A model generated the notes under the pieces. It was not told where the DNA came from, made no database searches, and saw nothing but the letters and a program-made list of their open reading frames with translations. Positions 1-8,342 of a DNA stretch of 64,000 nt are shown here, piece by piece. The stretch comes from Candidatus Baldrarchaeum yapensis. GTDB lineage: Archaea; Asgardarchaeota; Baldrarchaeia; Baldrarchaeales; Baldrarchaeaceae. The DNA is taken from the NCBI GenBank assembly GCA_016840465.1, contig JAEOSH010000006.1:14771-78770 (forward strand), given 5' to 3'. Made by a program: the position numbers and the translations under genes. Each line of letters opens with the position of its first letter. Positions within the stretch are counted from its first letter, which is position 1.

Positions 1-1
1 T

Positions 2-505
2 GGAGTACCACCTATTGGAATTTTACGTCATCTGATGGATGGACAGTTCCATACCACAGAGGATCTCGCAAGAAAGGCGGGCATGGATGCGGAGGTGATT
101 TCTAAAATTTTATCGCAGAAAACCGATAGTGGATGGATAGAACGCATTAATAAAAATGGGAGAACGCTCTGGAGGATTAAGGACTATAGAGTACCAGCAA
201 AGGAAGTCATTTTCGTATGTTGTGATTATAGAAACCTGAATAAAATGGTACAAAAATTACAGCAGTGCACGACGTGCTGTAATAAACTTTACGCGGCGTT
301 TCCATATGACATCGATAAGGAAACGACCGAAGCGCTAGGAAGAATGGGTATAGGCGTCTTAGTAATAAACCATAAGACGGGCGCCGTGAGGGAGGTGCAA
401 CCGCTGTTTCCTAGAAACTCCAAAGATATTAACATCGTAATGACGGTGTGCGAGATAGTAATCGCGGAGAATATTAGGCAAATGGCCCCAGCGCTTCTAG
501 TTTAA
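2..505 (+). CDS. Partial winged-helix regulator-like protein (5' end outside window)
   Basis: The reading frame is open to the left edge, so the true start lies outside; the first in-window ATG is at 35, but codons from base 2 continue the same protein. The first ~65 residues look like a winged helix (a PPIGILRHL start, a helix with TEDLARKAG, then a wing ending in GRTLWRIKDY). The rest has several cysteines (VCCDY, CTTCC) and a mixed alpha/beta pattern of unknown fold. The cysteines could bind metal or a redox partner, but that is inference. It ends 17 bases before the SfsA gene on the same strand, so the two are probably co-transcribed. I do not recognise a named family. Confidence 0.6.
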   Translation, partial: GVPPIGILRHLMDGQFHTTEDLARKAGMDAEVISKILSQKTDSGWIERINKNGRTLWRIKDYRVPAKEVIFVCCDYRNLNKMVQKLQQCTTCCNKLYAAFPYDIDKETTEALGRMGIGVLVINHKTGAVREVQPLFPRNSKDINIVMTVCEIVIAENIRQMAPALLV

Positions 506-522
506 GATAACGTGGTGGTAAC

Positions 523-1236
523 GTGATACTGTTCGAGGTAAAACAACCGTTGGTCGATGCTGTGTTTAGACGTAGAATAAGCAGGTTCATGGCAGAAGTA
601 CAAGTTGGAGACGAGATTGTAACCGCTCATATCGGGAATTCCGGAAGGTTATCTGATGTTTTGATACCCGGTGCACCTGCACTCCTAAAAACTGTCACTC
701 GCCCTGGAAGAAAATCGCGTTTTGATATGATAGCGGTGAAACCCAGAGGATCTTGGATACTGGTAGACACTCATATGCACGGGGATATCGCAGAGAAAAT
801 TGTAGATTACGAGTTGGTACCCGAACTTTCGGGATATGAGATTCTGAAACGTGAAGTGAAGGTCGGGTCGCTGAAAATAGATTTTTTGCTCAAAAAGGAG
901 GATACTTTGTGTTACATGGAGGTGAAGGGATGTACGCACCTCAAAAGCGGAAACGTGGGTGTCTTTCCCGATGCACCCACCATACGCGGTAGGCGTCATG
1001 TTAAATATCTCCTTAAGGCAGTAAAGGAAGGGATCGCCGCCACTATTACTTTCTTGGTATTCAGAGAAGAAGCCGAGAGTTTTTCGCCAAATTGGGATGT
1101 GGATCCGGAGTTCTCACATCTGCTAAAAACTGCTTACGAAAACGGAGTTTTAATAGTAGCGTGTAAAATATTATTTGATGGGAGGAGAGTATGTTTCGAG
1201 AAAACACTTCCCATAAACCTAGATGAACAGAAATGA
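523..1236 (+). CDS. sfsA: SfsA-family DNA-binding/nuclease-like protein
   Basis: SfsA was named for sugar fermentation stimulation in E. coli and binds DNA; the family has an OB-like N-terminal part and a PD-(D/E)XK-like core. Visible hallmarks are H36-I-G-N-S-G-R (family HxxNTGRM-like motif), the nuclease-type residues D120 (KIDFLL) and E133-V-K135 (MEVKG), and FPDAPTIRGRRH just after. Length, 237 residues, is normal. The start is GTG, preceded by GGTGGT at 513-518. The gene follows a partial winged-helix gene by 17 bases and converges on fdhD. The archaeal role is not established; nuclease activity is inferred from the fold. Confidence 0.9.
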   Translation: MILFEVKQPLVDAVFRRRISRFMAEVQVGDEIVTAHIGNSGRLSDVLIPGAPALLKTVTRPGRKSRFDMIAVKPRGSWILVDTHMHGDIAEKIVDYELVPELSGYEILKREVKVGSLKIDFLLKKEDTLCYMEVKGCTHLKSGNVGVFPDAPTIRGRRHVKYLLKAVKEGIAATITFLVFREEAESFSPNWDVDPEFSHLLKTAYENGVLIVACKILFDGRRVCFEKTLPINLDEQK

Positions 1237-1240
1237 GCGT

Positions 1241-2032
1241 TTAAGACAAATGGACTCGCTCCGGATATGTGTATAGGTTCATTCTATTTTCTCTCGCAAA
1301 GCATATTAGCGTCACTCCTGTTCTTTCGGCAGTAATTACACCGGAAAGCAAAGGCGCGGAAACGGACACGAGTATTGGGATTCCGGCCATGGCCACCTTC
1401 ATAACCATATCGGCATTCTGCCTTCCCGAGCTTATCAACACACTTTTAGAGAAATCTGTCTTCAGGAAGACACCGGCACCAATAACCTTATCAACAGCAT
1501 TATATCGTCCTGCATCTTCCGAAAAGGCAACTAACTTGTTATCTGAGAATAGGGCGGCACAATGGGTGCCACCCGTTTCTTTAAAGATCTTGGCGTCCAT
1601 ACTGAGCACCTCCACCATTTTCATAATCATATTCGCGCTAATCATGTAATTAGATTTCACAAACGGATTCCCTAATTCTTTTAAAATCTCTGAAACATAC
1701 TCCTCGGTGGTATGTACATGATTTGAAAGATCAACCGCAGAAGCCGAAAGATCAATTTTTAGTGAGGTTTTTATGTCAACAAAAGACCCATTCAGCGAAA
1801 TCTCGAGAATATCATTGGGTGATTTCAGAATCCCTCTCGTTAACAGCCATCCTATCGCTAACTCCTTTACCTGAAGTGGAGTTGCAATGAGCATCCCTAA
1901 AACCTTCCCATTGACTCTTATGAAGACAGGCTGGTCCACTACCACAATCTCCTCAACGTCGTATACCGCATTTTTCGAAAGGTCTATCCTCTTAGCCCGA
2001 ACTCTCCGTAAATATGAAGTAAACGCTCTCAT
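1241..2032 (-). CDS. fdhD: FdhD-like sulfurtransferase for formate dehydrogenase maturation
   Basis: FdhD passes sulfur from a cysteine desulfurase (IscS in E. coli) to the molybdenum/tungsten-bis-MGD cofactor of formate dehydrogenase. Family signatures are clear: VFIRVNGK and KELAIGWLLTRG near the N-terminus, TGGTHCAALF, FSEDAGRYNAVDKVIG, SSGRQNADMVMKVAMAGIPILVSVSAPLL and a C-terminal TGVTLICFARENRMNLYTYPERV. Length is 263. The cysteine pair (CxxC) that carries the persulfide in E. coli FdhD is absent: the only cysteines are in GGTHC and LICF. No formate dehydrogenase gene is in the window. It starts at an ATG and stops four bases from the convergent sfsA gene. Confidence 0.9.
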   Translation of the reverse strand: MRAFTSYLRRVRAKRIDLSKNAVYDVEEIVVVDQPVFIRVNGKVLGMLIATPLQVKELAIGWLLTRGILKSPNDILEISLNGSFVDIKTSLKIDLSASAVDLSNHVHTTEEYVSEILKELGNPFVKSNYMISANMIMKMVEVLSMDAKIFKETGGTHCAALFSDNKLVAFSEDAGRYNAVDKVIGAGVFLKTDFSKSVLISSGRQNADMVMKVAMAGIPILVSVSAPLLSGVITAERTGVTLICFARENRMNLYTYPERVHLS

Positions 2033-2058
2033 AAATGCTCACCCGCTAACTCACCGGG

Positions 2059-2646
2059 TTATTTAAGTTTCTCCTCTAAAAATTGTTTAATTGCAACCAA
2101 AGTATCAAGGATTCGCTCCTCTACAGATTTTCTGCGCTCCTTCGTCAGAACGCCGATTCTCTCCAAAATCATGTCTCTTATTTGATCAGCATTGCACACC
2201 TGGAATAACGTCACCTCGGCCTTTGGAACGCCCATGGCCGCGGTGTGTACACATACGTTATAAAGCCCAAACCTTCTCTGTAGAGGTCCCTGCGTTATTT
2301 GTACGAGATGTATCTTCGCAAAACTCACCTTACTGATCTTCCTCCAGAAAACACCATACTCGGCAACTACGCCCTCCTCATCGATCGCGAACCGGACCGA
2401 CTCGTAGAACTTCGGAATCCACCATAAGGAATATCCCACTGCTGCAACTATCACGGCGTTGATTATCATCATAGCAATAAATGCACCGATATCAGCTAAC
2501 GAAACTATAATTAGGGGTATATCCCATGGCAGAACAAACGTGATCATGAACAAGAGAACATACGTCCTATAAAGGCTCTTCATCCTCGAGTCGGGTTTGA
2601 ACTCGATAACTTTACTCCCGGAACTCACGCTCATTCTCTTCACCAA
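2059..2646 (-). CDS. Membrane protein with bacterial-type PH domain (DUF304-like)
   Basis: Two hydrophobic segments lie at about residues 28-50 and 52-75. They are followed by a beta-rich stretch with the pattern of bPH2/DUF304 domains: FAIDEEGVVAEYGVFWRKISKVSFAKIHLVQITQGPLQRRFGLYNVCVHTA. This is the usual YdbS-like arrangement of a membrane hairpin plus a PH domain; function is unknown in archaea. The C-terminus is a charged helix (KERRKSVEERILDTLVAIKQFLEEKLK). TTG at 2646, GTG at 2643 or ATG at 2634 are possible starts; I cannot choose firmly. It lies 26 bases upstream of fdhD on the same strand, so co-transcription is plausible. Confidence 0.75.
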   Translation of the reverse strand: MVKRMSVSSGSKVIEFKPDSRMKSLYRTYVLLFMITFVLPWDIPLIIVSLADIGAFIAMMIINAVIVAAVGYSLWWIPKFYESVRFAIDEEGVVAEYGVFWRKISKVSFAKIHLVQITQGPLQRRFGLYNVCVHTAAMGVPKAEVTLFQVCNADQIRDMILERIGVLTKERRKSVEERILDTLVAIKQFLEEKLK

Positions 2647-2737
2647 TCTTTAGTAAAAATAAGAAGCTTTAAACATTGGTTAACGTATGAAGGAACGGAA
2701 GCAAGCTATGTAACTAATTCGAGTATCATTAAGTTGT

Positions 2738-3172
2738 ATGGGAAACTTTGTGAAAAATAAGGTGTTAACCTTGGGATTTGCCAAAGCGAAGTTCAAGATT
2801 TCGGGTAGCAAGGGGAGTGTTGAAGGTAATGCATTAGTTGATAGTGGTGCTTGGTATACGGTAATTGATGAGGAAATTGCGGAAAGAATAGGTGTGAGGT
2901 ACACGGGGTTGACAATTACGTTAACCTCGTTTTCTGGGCATAAAGTTCCATGCCGAGAAGCCATTGTTGAGTTTATAACAATTGAGGAGAAAACTGCACC
3001 ATCGGAGTTAATAGCAGTGTGTAAAATACCTCAACAGGTCAAAAAACTACTCGTAAGACAAAATGTTGAAGATTGGATAGTTATCGGAGTGCATACACTC
3101 GAAAGGCTGGGGTATGCCGTTGATGTAGTCTCTCACAGATTGGTGGAGTCTCCTGGAACTCTAATGATATAA
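2738..3172 (+). CDS. Clan AA retropepsin-like aspartic protease
   Basis: A single-domain retropepsin-like protein of 144 residues. The catalytic motif is A-L-V-D35-S-G-A at residues 32-38, followed by YTVIDEEIAERIG, as in archaeal clan AA proteins. The second hydrophobic-hydrophobic-glycine element is seen as VIGVHTLERLGYAVDVVSHRLV near the C-terminus, which fits the usual I-G-x-x-x-L-E pattern. Such proteins act as homodimers because each chain supplies one Asp. It is divergent from the PH-domain gene (91 bases apart) and convergent with the glycosyltransferase. Substrates are unknown. Confidence 0.8.
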   Translation: MGNFVKNKVLTLGFAKAKFKISGSKGSVEGNALVDSGAWYTVIDEEIAERIGVRYTGLTITLTSFSGHKVPCREAIVEFITIEEKTAPSELIAVCKIPQQVKKLLVRQNVEDWIVIGVHTLERLGYAVDVVSHRLVESPGTLMI

Positions 3173-3186
3173 TTTCTCCGAGAATT

Positions 3187-4263
3187 TCACGCAATATTCT
3201 TCTCACTTATAAGCTTTTCAAACAGGTCTATAAACATCCTTGCGATTTTCTTCGGATCTCTCTCCTTTACGAAATTTCTCGCTTTTTCAAGGGCCTCCCT
3301 TGTTCTCTCGCCCATATTTAAGGCGTCTACAAGCAACTCCTTCAACTCGGCTCTATTGGTATACTTTAAAACCTCGCCGTTGAATGGCTCAAAGGACTCC
3401 GAAATTTTAGGAACCAGTAAAGGCCTCAATGTGCCTATAAACTGATAAACGGCGGTGGAGGTCACCGCAGTCGGGAAGGGTGGCGCCATTATTTTGTGTA
3501 ATATTATCGCGTCGGATGCAAAAGCATATTCGTCTAACTCCTGGTTCGTAAGCGGTCCTGTTTTCCGGATCTCCGTCTGAGGATACTTCCACTTGAAGTC
3601 CTTGTTTGTAATTACTAGGAAGTAGGTATCTTCCAGATCTTTATCCGGTAGGGCTGGAAGATATGGCATATACCCTCCTCTGGCATATACAAGGACGAGC
3701 TTCTTGTCTAATGGGAGCCCAAGCTTCTTACGGCATTCCTCTTTGTCACCCCTCCTCTCGGGATAGCATGGAAACGGTATGTAGTGCGCCTTATCGCCAT
3801 AGATTTTCTTAATGAACCATTCCTGTGTCTTCTCTATGTAAACAACGGCATCCCAGTCAAACGCATAAAACTCCGGAGGCTGTGGCGGTGGGTCGCCATA
3901 AATCGTGCTCTCATGCATTATGTGCACAACAACCTTTGCCTTCCTCTTTATTATCGGGAAGATCAACGCAAGATTCTTCATCGGCAACATCTTAAGATCC
4001 TCTACGACAAATATATCATAATCCTCTAAGAGGAACGGCCTAGGATCCAGAAAGTTCGTCTTCACCGAAGTTCCGAAACACCTTGTAACATAAGGCTCAT
4101 CCTCACCTATTATCACAGTCCCATGGAAGTCCTCCTTTATGAAGGTAAACACCCTGACCTCATAACCCATGTCGATCCATGTTTTAACGATGGGCTCCGC
4201 GTGCATGAACACTCCAGAATCCACATTCCACGCCGTCATTATTGCAATACGCCGGAGTTCCAT
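3187..4263 (-). CDS. GT-B-type glycosyltransferase-like protein
   Basis: About 358 residues with a two-lobed GT-B look. The N-terminal lobe opens with IAIMTAWNVDSGVFMHAEPIVKTWIDMGYEVRVFTF, the usual GT4 opening with a glycine-containing acceptor-side loop. The C-terminal lobe contains TGPLTNQELDEYAFASDAIILHK and SESFEPFNGEVLKYTN, resembling the sugar-nucleotide-binding part, although the classic E-x7-E motif is not sharp. I choose ATG 4263 over GTG 4269 because GGAGGAG lies just upstream. It stands alone between convergent and divergent neighbours, so the sugar and acceptor cannot be inferred. Confidence 0.65.
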   Translation of the reverse strand: MELRRIAIMTAWNVDSGVFMHAEPIVKTWIDMGYEVRVFTFIKEDFHGTVIIGEDEPYVTRCFGTSVKTNFLDPRPFLLEDYDIFVVEDLKMLPMKNLALIFPIIKRKAKVVVHIMHESTIYGDPPPQPPEFYAFDWDAVVYIEKTQEWFIKKIYGDKAHYIPFPCYPERRGDKEECRKKLGLPLDKKLVLVYARGGYMPYLPALPDKDLEDTYFLVITNKDFKWKYPQTEIRKTGPLTNQELDEYAFASDAIILHKIMAPPFPTAVTSTAVYQFIGTLRPLLVPKISESFEPFNGEVLKYTNRAELKELLVDALNMGERTREALEKARNFVKERDPKKIARMFIDLFEKLISEKNIA

Positions 4264-4650
4264 GCTCACTCCTCCTGCGGCACTTCGATATTAAGCAACA
4301 CTTCCAATATTAAATTAGTTGATCGGTACGCCGTACACGCATATCCACGAAAAACCACTTTAAAAGTAGAAGAATTACTACTGATGGTCAAGGAGTAGAA
4401 TAAAAATAATGATGTCCTCGTCGAAAATCCATAAAGCACCGCATAGGGGAGAAATCGTAAAAATAGTTCCTAAGCGAAAGTCTTGGATGTACGTACTGGC
4501 ATCTCGTAATTTTTGAAATAAGCGAACTTTGAGTCGGAAATTTGCTCGCACCCGAATACTTTCTGTTATCTCTCTCCACGTACAGATAATATTCCCAAGC
4601 GTACTCCTAATTAGGAAATATTTATTTTTCGCAATAAATCAGACTAAAAG
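4264..4650. other. Intergenic region with the repair-operon promoter
   Basis: About 390 bases separate the divergent glycosyltransferase and nurA. I see no convincing gene, tRNA or repeat array here; the short open frames lack ribosome sites and codon character. The right end is AT-rich and carries the nurA promoter. A short dyad GTACG-C-CGTAC lies around 4326-4336 and may be chance. Confidence 0.5.
4614..4626 (+). promoter_or_regulatory. TATA box of the nurA-herA-mre11-rad50 operon
   Basis: A-rich AAATATTTAT at 4616-4625, preceded by TTAGG, is centred about 30 bases before the nurA ATG at 4651. Archaeal TATA boxes sit about 26 bases before the transcript start, so the mRNA would be leaderless or nearly so; no Shine-Dalgarno-like purine run precedes the ATG, which agrees with that. 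Confidence 0.5.
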
Positions 4651-5919
4651 ATGAAGATTTCTCTGCTCGAAAGAGGGAGGCAAGTGGTACTTGATCCAAT
4701 AAAGACGTGTCAGGTCGTGGAGCAGAAGCTTAATAACCTGAAGATGAGGGTTAGGACACGTAGGGAAGCGGACCTTTTAGAGGCTATTCGGTTCACTCGC
4801 TCAATGAACGACGTGAGGAGGGTTATAGAGAGCGATACAAGCATAAGTAAGAGGTTCCAAGAGTACGTTCTGCCAGTCGAGCAGGTACTCTTTAAAAGGA
4901 TAACGGCGGACCCTGTAAACCCGCTACCTCGAAACGTTCCGCACGTTCGATTGATTGAGAATGTGGAGGAAATACCAGTTATAGGATGCGATACCAGCGA
5001 GATAAGACCTTCTGCACATTATCTTCCTTTATTTATGCTAATAAACGTTGGAGTATTTGCAATGGGAGCAGAAGAGGGAGAATATTTCTCAGAGAGTGAT
5101 CCTCACTTTTATACGTGGGAAGAGCTGACGGCACTGCATCCTCGCAGACTGAGGACTACCCTTAGAATAGACAGTCGGCGCATAGAAGCCCAATGTGAAA
5201 CTATACTATCGGTGGTGGACAGAATAAGGGAGTCTGGGAACAGCAAGAGCATCATAGTGTTACTCGATGAAACACTATCCTTAGGCTATCTCGTTGGAAG
5301 ATCGGCAGAAACTAGGGAGGAAACGGTAACAGCATTACTTGAAATGATGGGAGAGTTGAAGAAAAAGAATTGCATTCCCGTGGGCGTCTTTTATACAATG
5401 AGTGCTGCGCTGACGGTATCCCTCATCCGGGGAGTTATGTGTAGGAACAAGCCCTCGTGTAGCGTATGCATAGAAGGCGCCCGTTCAGGAGGTAATATTA
5501 AAGACCTACCGTGTGAAAAGTACATGATGCGCGACGTGAAACTCGTGGACTTGCTACTCGATCCGGGATGTAGAACCTTCTGCTTTGAAGTAAAAAATGT
5601 GATAACAAGAGCCTTCTCTTATACCGTGCTTGCCTTCTACCTAAAAGTGTGGAAAAATGACGTACTGAGAGTGGAAATTCCGCAATGGGCATCTGATAAA
5701 GTTAATGAGATAGCGTCCGTAGTTTACTTGCAGTCGATAATGGGCGCAGGATATCCGTACGTGCTCGAGAGGGCTCATGAATACGCTGTTATAAGGTCAG
5801 GGGAGAGAGACTGGTTCATTTCTATGATCTCGCGCGTCCTTCGTGACATCCTCCACATCGACCTTCGGATGAGCCGCAAGGAGATAATGAAAAAGATGCT
5901 CGGTGGAGGAGTTGTATGA
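4651..5919 (+). CDS. nurA: NurA 5'-3' nuclease of DNA end resection
   Basis: NurA is a 5'-3' nuclease that works with the HerA translocase and Mre11-Rad50 to resect double-strand breaks for homologous recombination. The active-site strand is seen as V-I-G-C-D114-T-S-E-I-R-P, an Mn-binding Asp in an RNase H-like fold; a second acidic cluster is VLLDETLSLGYL near residue 205. Length, 422, is in the upper range for the family. It is the first gene of a five-gene operon, and its stop overlaps the next start (ATGA at 5916-5919). Four cysteines near residue 270-290 (CRNKPSCSVCIEG...LPCEKY) are unusual and could hold a metal. Confidence 0.88.
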   Translation: MKISLLERGRQVVLDPIKTCQVVEQKLNNLKMRVRTRREADLLEAIRFTRSMNDVRRVIESDTSISKRFQEYVLPVEQVLFKRITADPVNPLPRNVPHVRLIENVEEIPVIGCDTSEIRPSAHYLPLFMLINVGVFAMGAEEGEYFSESDPHFYTWEELTALHPRRLRTTLRIDSRRIEAQCETILSVVDRIRESGNSKSIIVLLDETLSLGYLVGRSAETREETVTALLEMMGELKKKNCIPVGVFYTMSAALTVSLIRGVMCRNKPSCSVCIEGARSGGNIKDLPCEKYMMRDVKLVDLLLDPGCRTFCFEVKNVITRAFSYTVLAFYLKVWKNDVLRVEIPQWASDKVNEIASVVYLQSIMGAGYPYVLERAHEYAVIRSGERDWFISMISRVLRDILHIDLRMSRKEIMKKMLGGGVV

Positions 5920-6572
5920 GCATTTTTGACATGTTAAGAGCCAAGTACTCCAAGCCGGAAATGGCATTCGGGGAGGTAATAGAATCTTCAACAGTGAAAT
6001 TCGATGTCTGCGCATATGATCATGAGCATACGCCGCAACACGGCGCATTTGTTCTTGTAAATTGTGACCACATACTGGTCATGGGTGTCGTGATACACTC
6101 CGAGATGCGTGCGGCTCCCGGCCTTCCCCGAATCCCTCAGAGACTCAGAATGACCCGTGATGAACTGAGAAGACGGTATCCTGATCTCAGGGACAATATT
6201 CTTGACATTTATACGGCGGTTGTCGTGGGATATTGTTCACGATCCGGCGTCGTACAAAGTCTTCCTCCCGAGAAGCCCCGCATCCACGACCTCGCCTTCA
6301 TTTTAGATAAGGATCACATAATAGAATTTCTAAACCCACACGGCGAGTGCATTGAAATGAACTATCTCCCCCTCCTAACCGTGCCCGTTGCTGCACCCGA
6401 AGTTCCCTTCGTCATAGAACGTCACCTCAGATTTCTTGCCGAAATCTTAGATCAAAGCTTCCGATCGGAACTATTTAGGGCGCTCTGTACATCGGTTAAT
6501 GAACATTTTAAAGGTGATGCGGCAGCTATGTTGCTAAAAATAGGAAGGAAAACCCTATTGGAGGGGGTATAA
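5916..6572 (+). CDS. HAS-barrel-like accessory protein in the repair operon
   Basis: A 218-residue protein inserted between nurA and herA, overlapping both by one to four bases, so translation of all three is coupled. The first ~60 residues (AFGEVIESSTVKFDVCAYDHEHTPQHGAFVLV...VMGVVIHSE) follow the pattern of the HAS barrel found at the N-terminus of HerA and of the F1 ATPase subunits. The remainder is mainly helical and contains a basic PRIPQRLRMTRDELRRRYPDL stretch. There is no P-loop. The tight placement suggests a partner of NurA or HerA; that role is inferred. I do not know a named family for it. Confidence 0.75.
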   Translation: MSIFDMLRAKYSKPEMAFGEVIESSTVKFDVCAYDHEHTPQHGAFVLVNCDHILVMGVVIHSEMRAAPGLPRIPQRLRMTRDELRRRYPDLRDNILDIYTAVVVGYCSRSGVVQSLPPEKPRIHDLAFILDKDHIIEFLNPHGECIEMNYLPLLTVPVAAPEVPFVIERHLRFLAEILDQSFRSELFRALCTSVNEHFKGDAAAMLLKIGRKTLLEGV

Positions 6573-8338
6573 TGAAATTAGAGGAAGAAAAGGACCCCAC
6601 ATTCGCATTCGTCGTACAAGGCTCCTTAGATAAGGGAGTTATCGCGCAGCTAAGACGCGGATATCTAAGTGAGGATGTCCAATGTTCTTCTCTTACCACG
6701 ATCAAGGGACGCAACTTTCTCTTCCTAGGGCTCATCTCAAATATCGAGGTTTCTCGAAAGAGCGTCGTAGATGAAACTGTTAGGCATGAAGGTATCGATA
6801 AAAGCGCCGATGAGGTGGAAAGAGAAGCCGTATTGCACGGGTTGATAAACACAGGTGAGGGTCGCCCAGAAATCAGAATAATACCAATAGCTGTGGCGAG
6901 GGAAATCGATGGACGAGTATGTGTGGAGGGCGCGGATACGATACCATACTACATGGCAGAGGTTAAGGTTCCCGATGAGAGCGAAATAAAGGCGTTCTAC
7001 ACCCCGCAAAGGGGTGAAGGATTCGTAATAGGATATCCCAAGAGCCCAATAGCAAGCCAACAGATATCATCCGGTGTGCTCATGGATCTTGAGGTGCTGG
7101 TTCGTGGGACCTTCGGAATATTCGGAAAAAGTGGGACAGGTAAAACTTTCTTGGGAAACTATCTCGCGTCTGGAATTGTACTATGGAACAAAAAGAATCT
7201 CTTCTCCAAGAAGGTAAAACTCCTAATATTTGACATGCACTCGGAATATGGAACCCAACTTTTCAGCTCCAGGGGAGATACTTACGGTCCAGGAGTTGCA
7301 AAAGCATTTCCCGAGGAGTTCCTAGTATTTTCCCCGGATCACCAATTTGCAAAGGAGCATTCTCTCGAACCCTTGCAGATAAATGCCGGGAATATAACAA
7401 TAGAAGATCTGGCAGCAACAGCTGAAGCCTTAGGATTATCAGAAGCATATCTGAGCCACTTGGAAACGTTCAGGCGGATAGCAGAGGATATATTGGATAA
7501 ATACCGGAGAGAAGCAAGTAACAGGGGGATTACCAACTGGTTCCAGTTCATAACATCACTCGACGACGAACTTGGTCCTTCATTAACGAATCCACTAGAA
7601 GAGAGACTGAGAAGCATATCACCAGGTGCAAAATTCGCCTATACCAGCGGAAGGAGCAGGCTTCGGAGATTGAAGAGATACGAGTTCATAAACTGGTTCG
7701 GAACGGGAGCAGACTCAGTAGACACAATAATATCCGAGTTGCTTGATGGAAAACGCAGCGTTGTAATATCGTTTGGAAGATACGGGGATGATAGAACTGC
7801 ATACATGTTCATAGCAAACATAGTTGCGCGCAGATTATGGAGAGAATGCGTCGATAGAATAATGAGCGGAAGAGAGCTCCACTACAGGGTTGTAATTTTT
7901 ATAGAGGAGGCGCACAAGTTCCTAGGACCGGATGTCTACTACATGAGCCCGTTCGGCGATATTGCTAGGGAATTGAGAAAACGCGGCGTTATTCTCTGCG
8001 TTATCGATCAAACTCCATCGCAGATATGTGATGACGTTCGTGGAATGTTATGGAACAAATTTGTGATGTGTCTCGAGAACGAAAAGGACATAGAGGCCGC
8101 ATCTATAGGATTACCCTTCCCACATCTCTTTAAACCGGTAATCCAGCGCCTACAGCGGCAGGAAGTGCTCGTATTTGGCGAGGCAATAAACGTCCCGGCT
8201 GTTGTTAAGGTTCCCGAATATAAGGAGAGAATTAAGGAAATGAGAGCCCAGTATCTTGAAATAAAGGCAAAGGAAGCGGAAGAAGAAAAGGTGCGGGAAA
8301 AAGCATTCGAAGAACTCACGGGGCTACCGGTGGGATGA
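6572..8338 (+). CDS. herA: HerA hexameric DNA translocase/helicase
   Basis: HerA is an FtsK-like hexameric ATPase that pumps DNA to NurA during end resection. After an N-terminal HAS-barrel region (about 1-140) comes the Walker A G185-K-S-G-T-G-K191-T192, Walker B VVIFIEE (E445/E446) followed by AHKFLG, and the C-terminal SQICDDVRGMLWNKFVMCLENEKD block seen in HerA. Length 588 is typical for archaeal HerA (about 500-600). The start overlaps the stop of the preceding gene (TAATG at 6570-6574). The C-terminus ends in a highly charged helix. Confidence 0.93.
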   Translation: MKLEEEKDPTFAFVVQGSLDKGVIAQLRRGYLSEDVQCSSLTTIKGRNFLFLGLISNIEVSRKSVVDETVRHEGIDKSADEVEREAVLHGLINTGEGRPEIRIIPIAVAREIDGRVCVEGADTIPYYMAEVKVPDESEIKAFYTPQRGEGFVIGYPKSPIASQQISSGVLMDLEVLVRGTFGIFGKSGTGKTFLGNYLASGIVLWNKKNLFSKKVKLLIFDMHSEYGTQLFSSRGDTYGPGVAKAFPEEFLVFSPDHQFAKEHSLEPLQINAGNITIEDLAATAEALGLSEAYLSHLETFRRIAEDILDKYRREASNRGITNWFQFITSLDDELGPSLTNPLEERLRSISPGAKFAYTSGRSRLRRLKRYEFINWFGTGADSVDTIISELLDGKRSVVISFGRYGDDRTAYMFIANIVARRLWRECVDRIMSGRELHYRVVIFIEEAHKFLGPDVYYMSPFGDIARELRKRGVILCVIDQTPSQICDDVRGMLWNKFVMCLENEKDIEAASIGLPFPHLFKPVIQRLQRQEVLVFGEAINVPAVVKVPEYKERIKEMRAQYLEIKAKEAEEEKVREKAFEELTGLPVG

Positions 8339-8342
8339 GTTC

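Noticed and set aside
4388-4579. Small minus-strand gene in the gap before nurA
   Set aside because: No start signal, no family, and codon character unlike neighbours.
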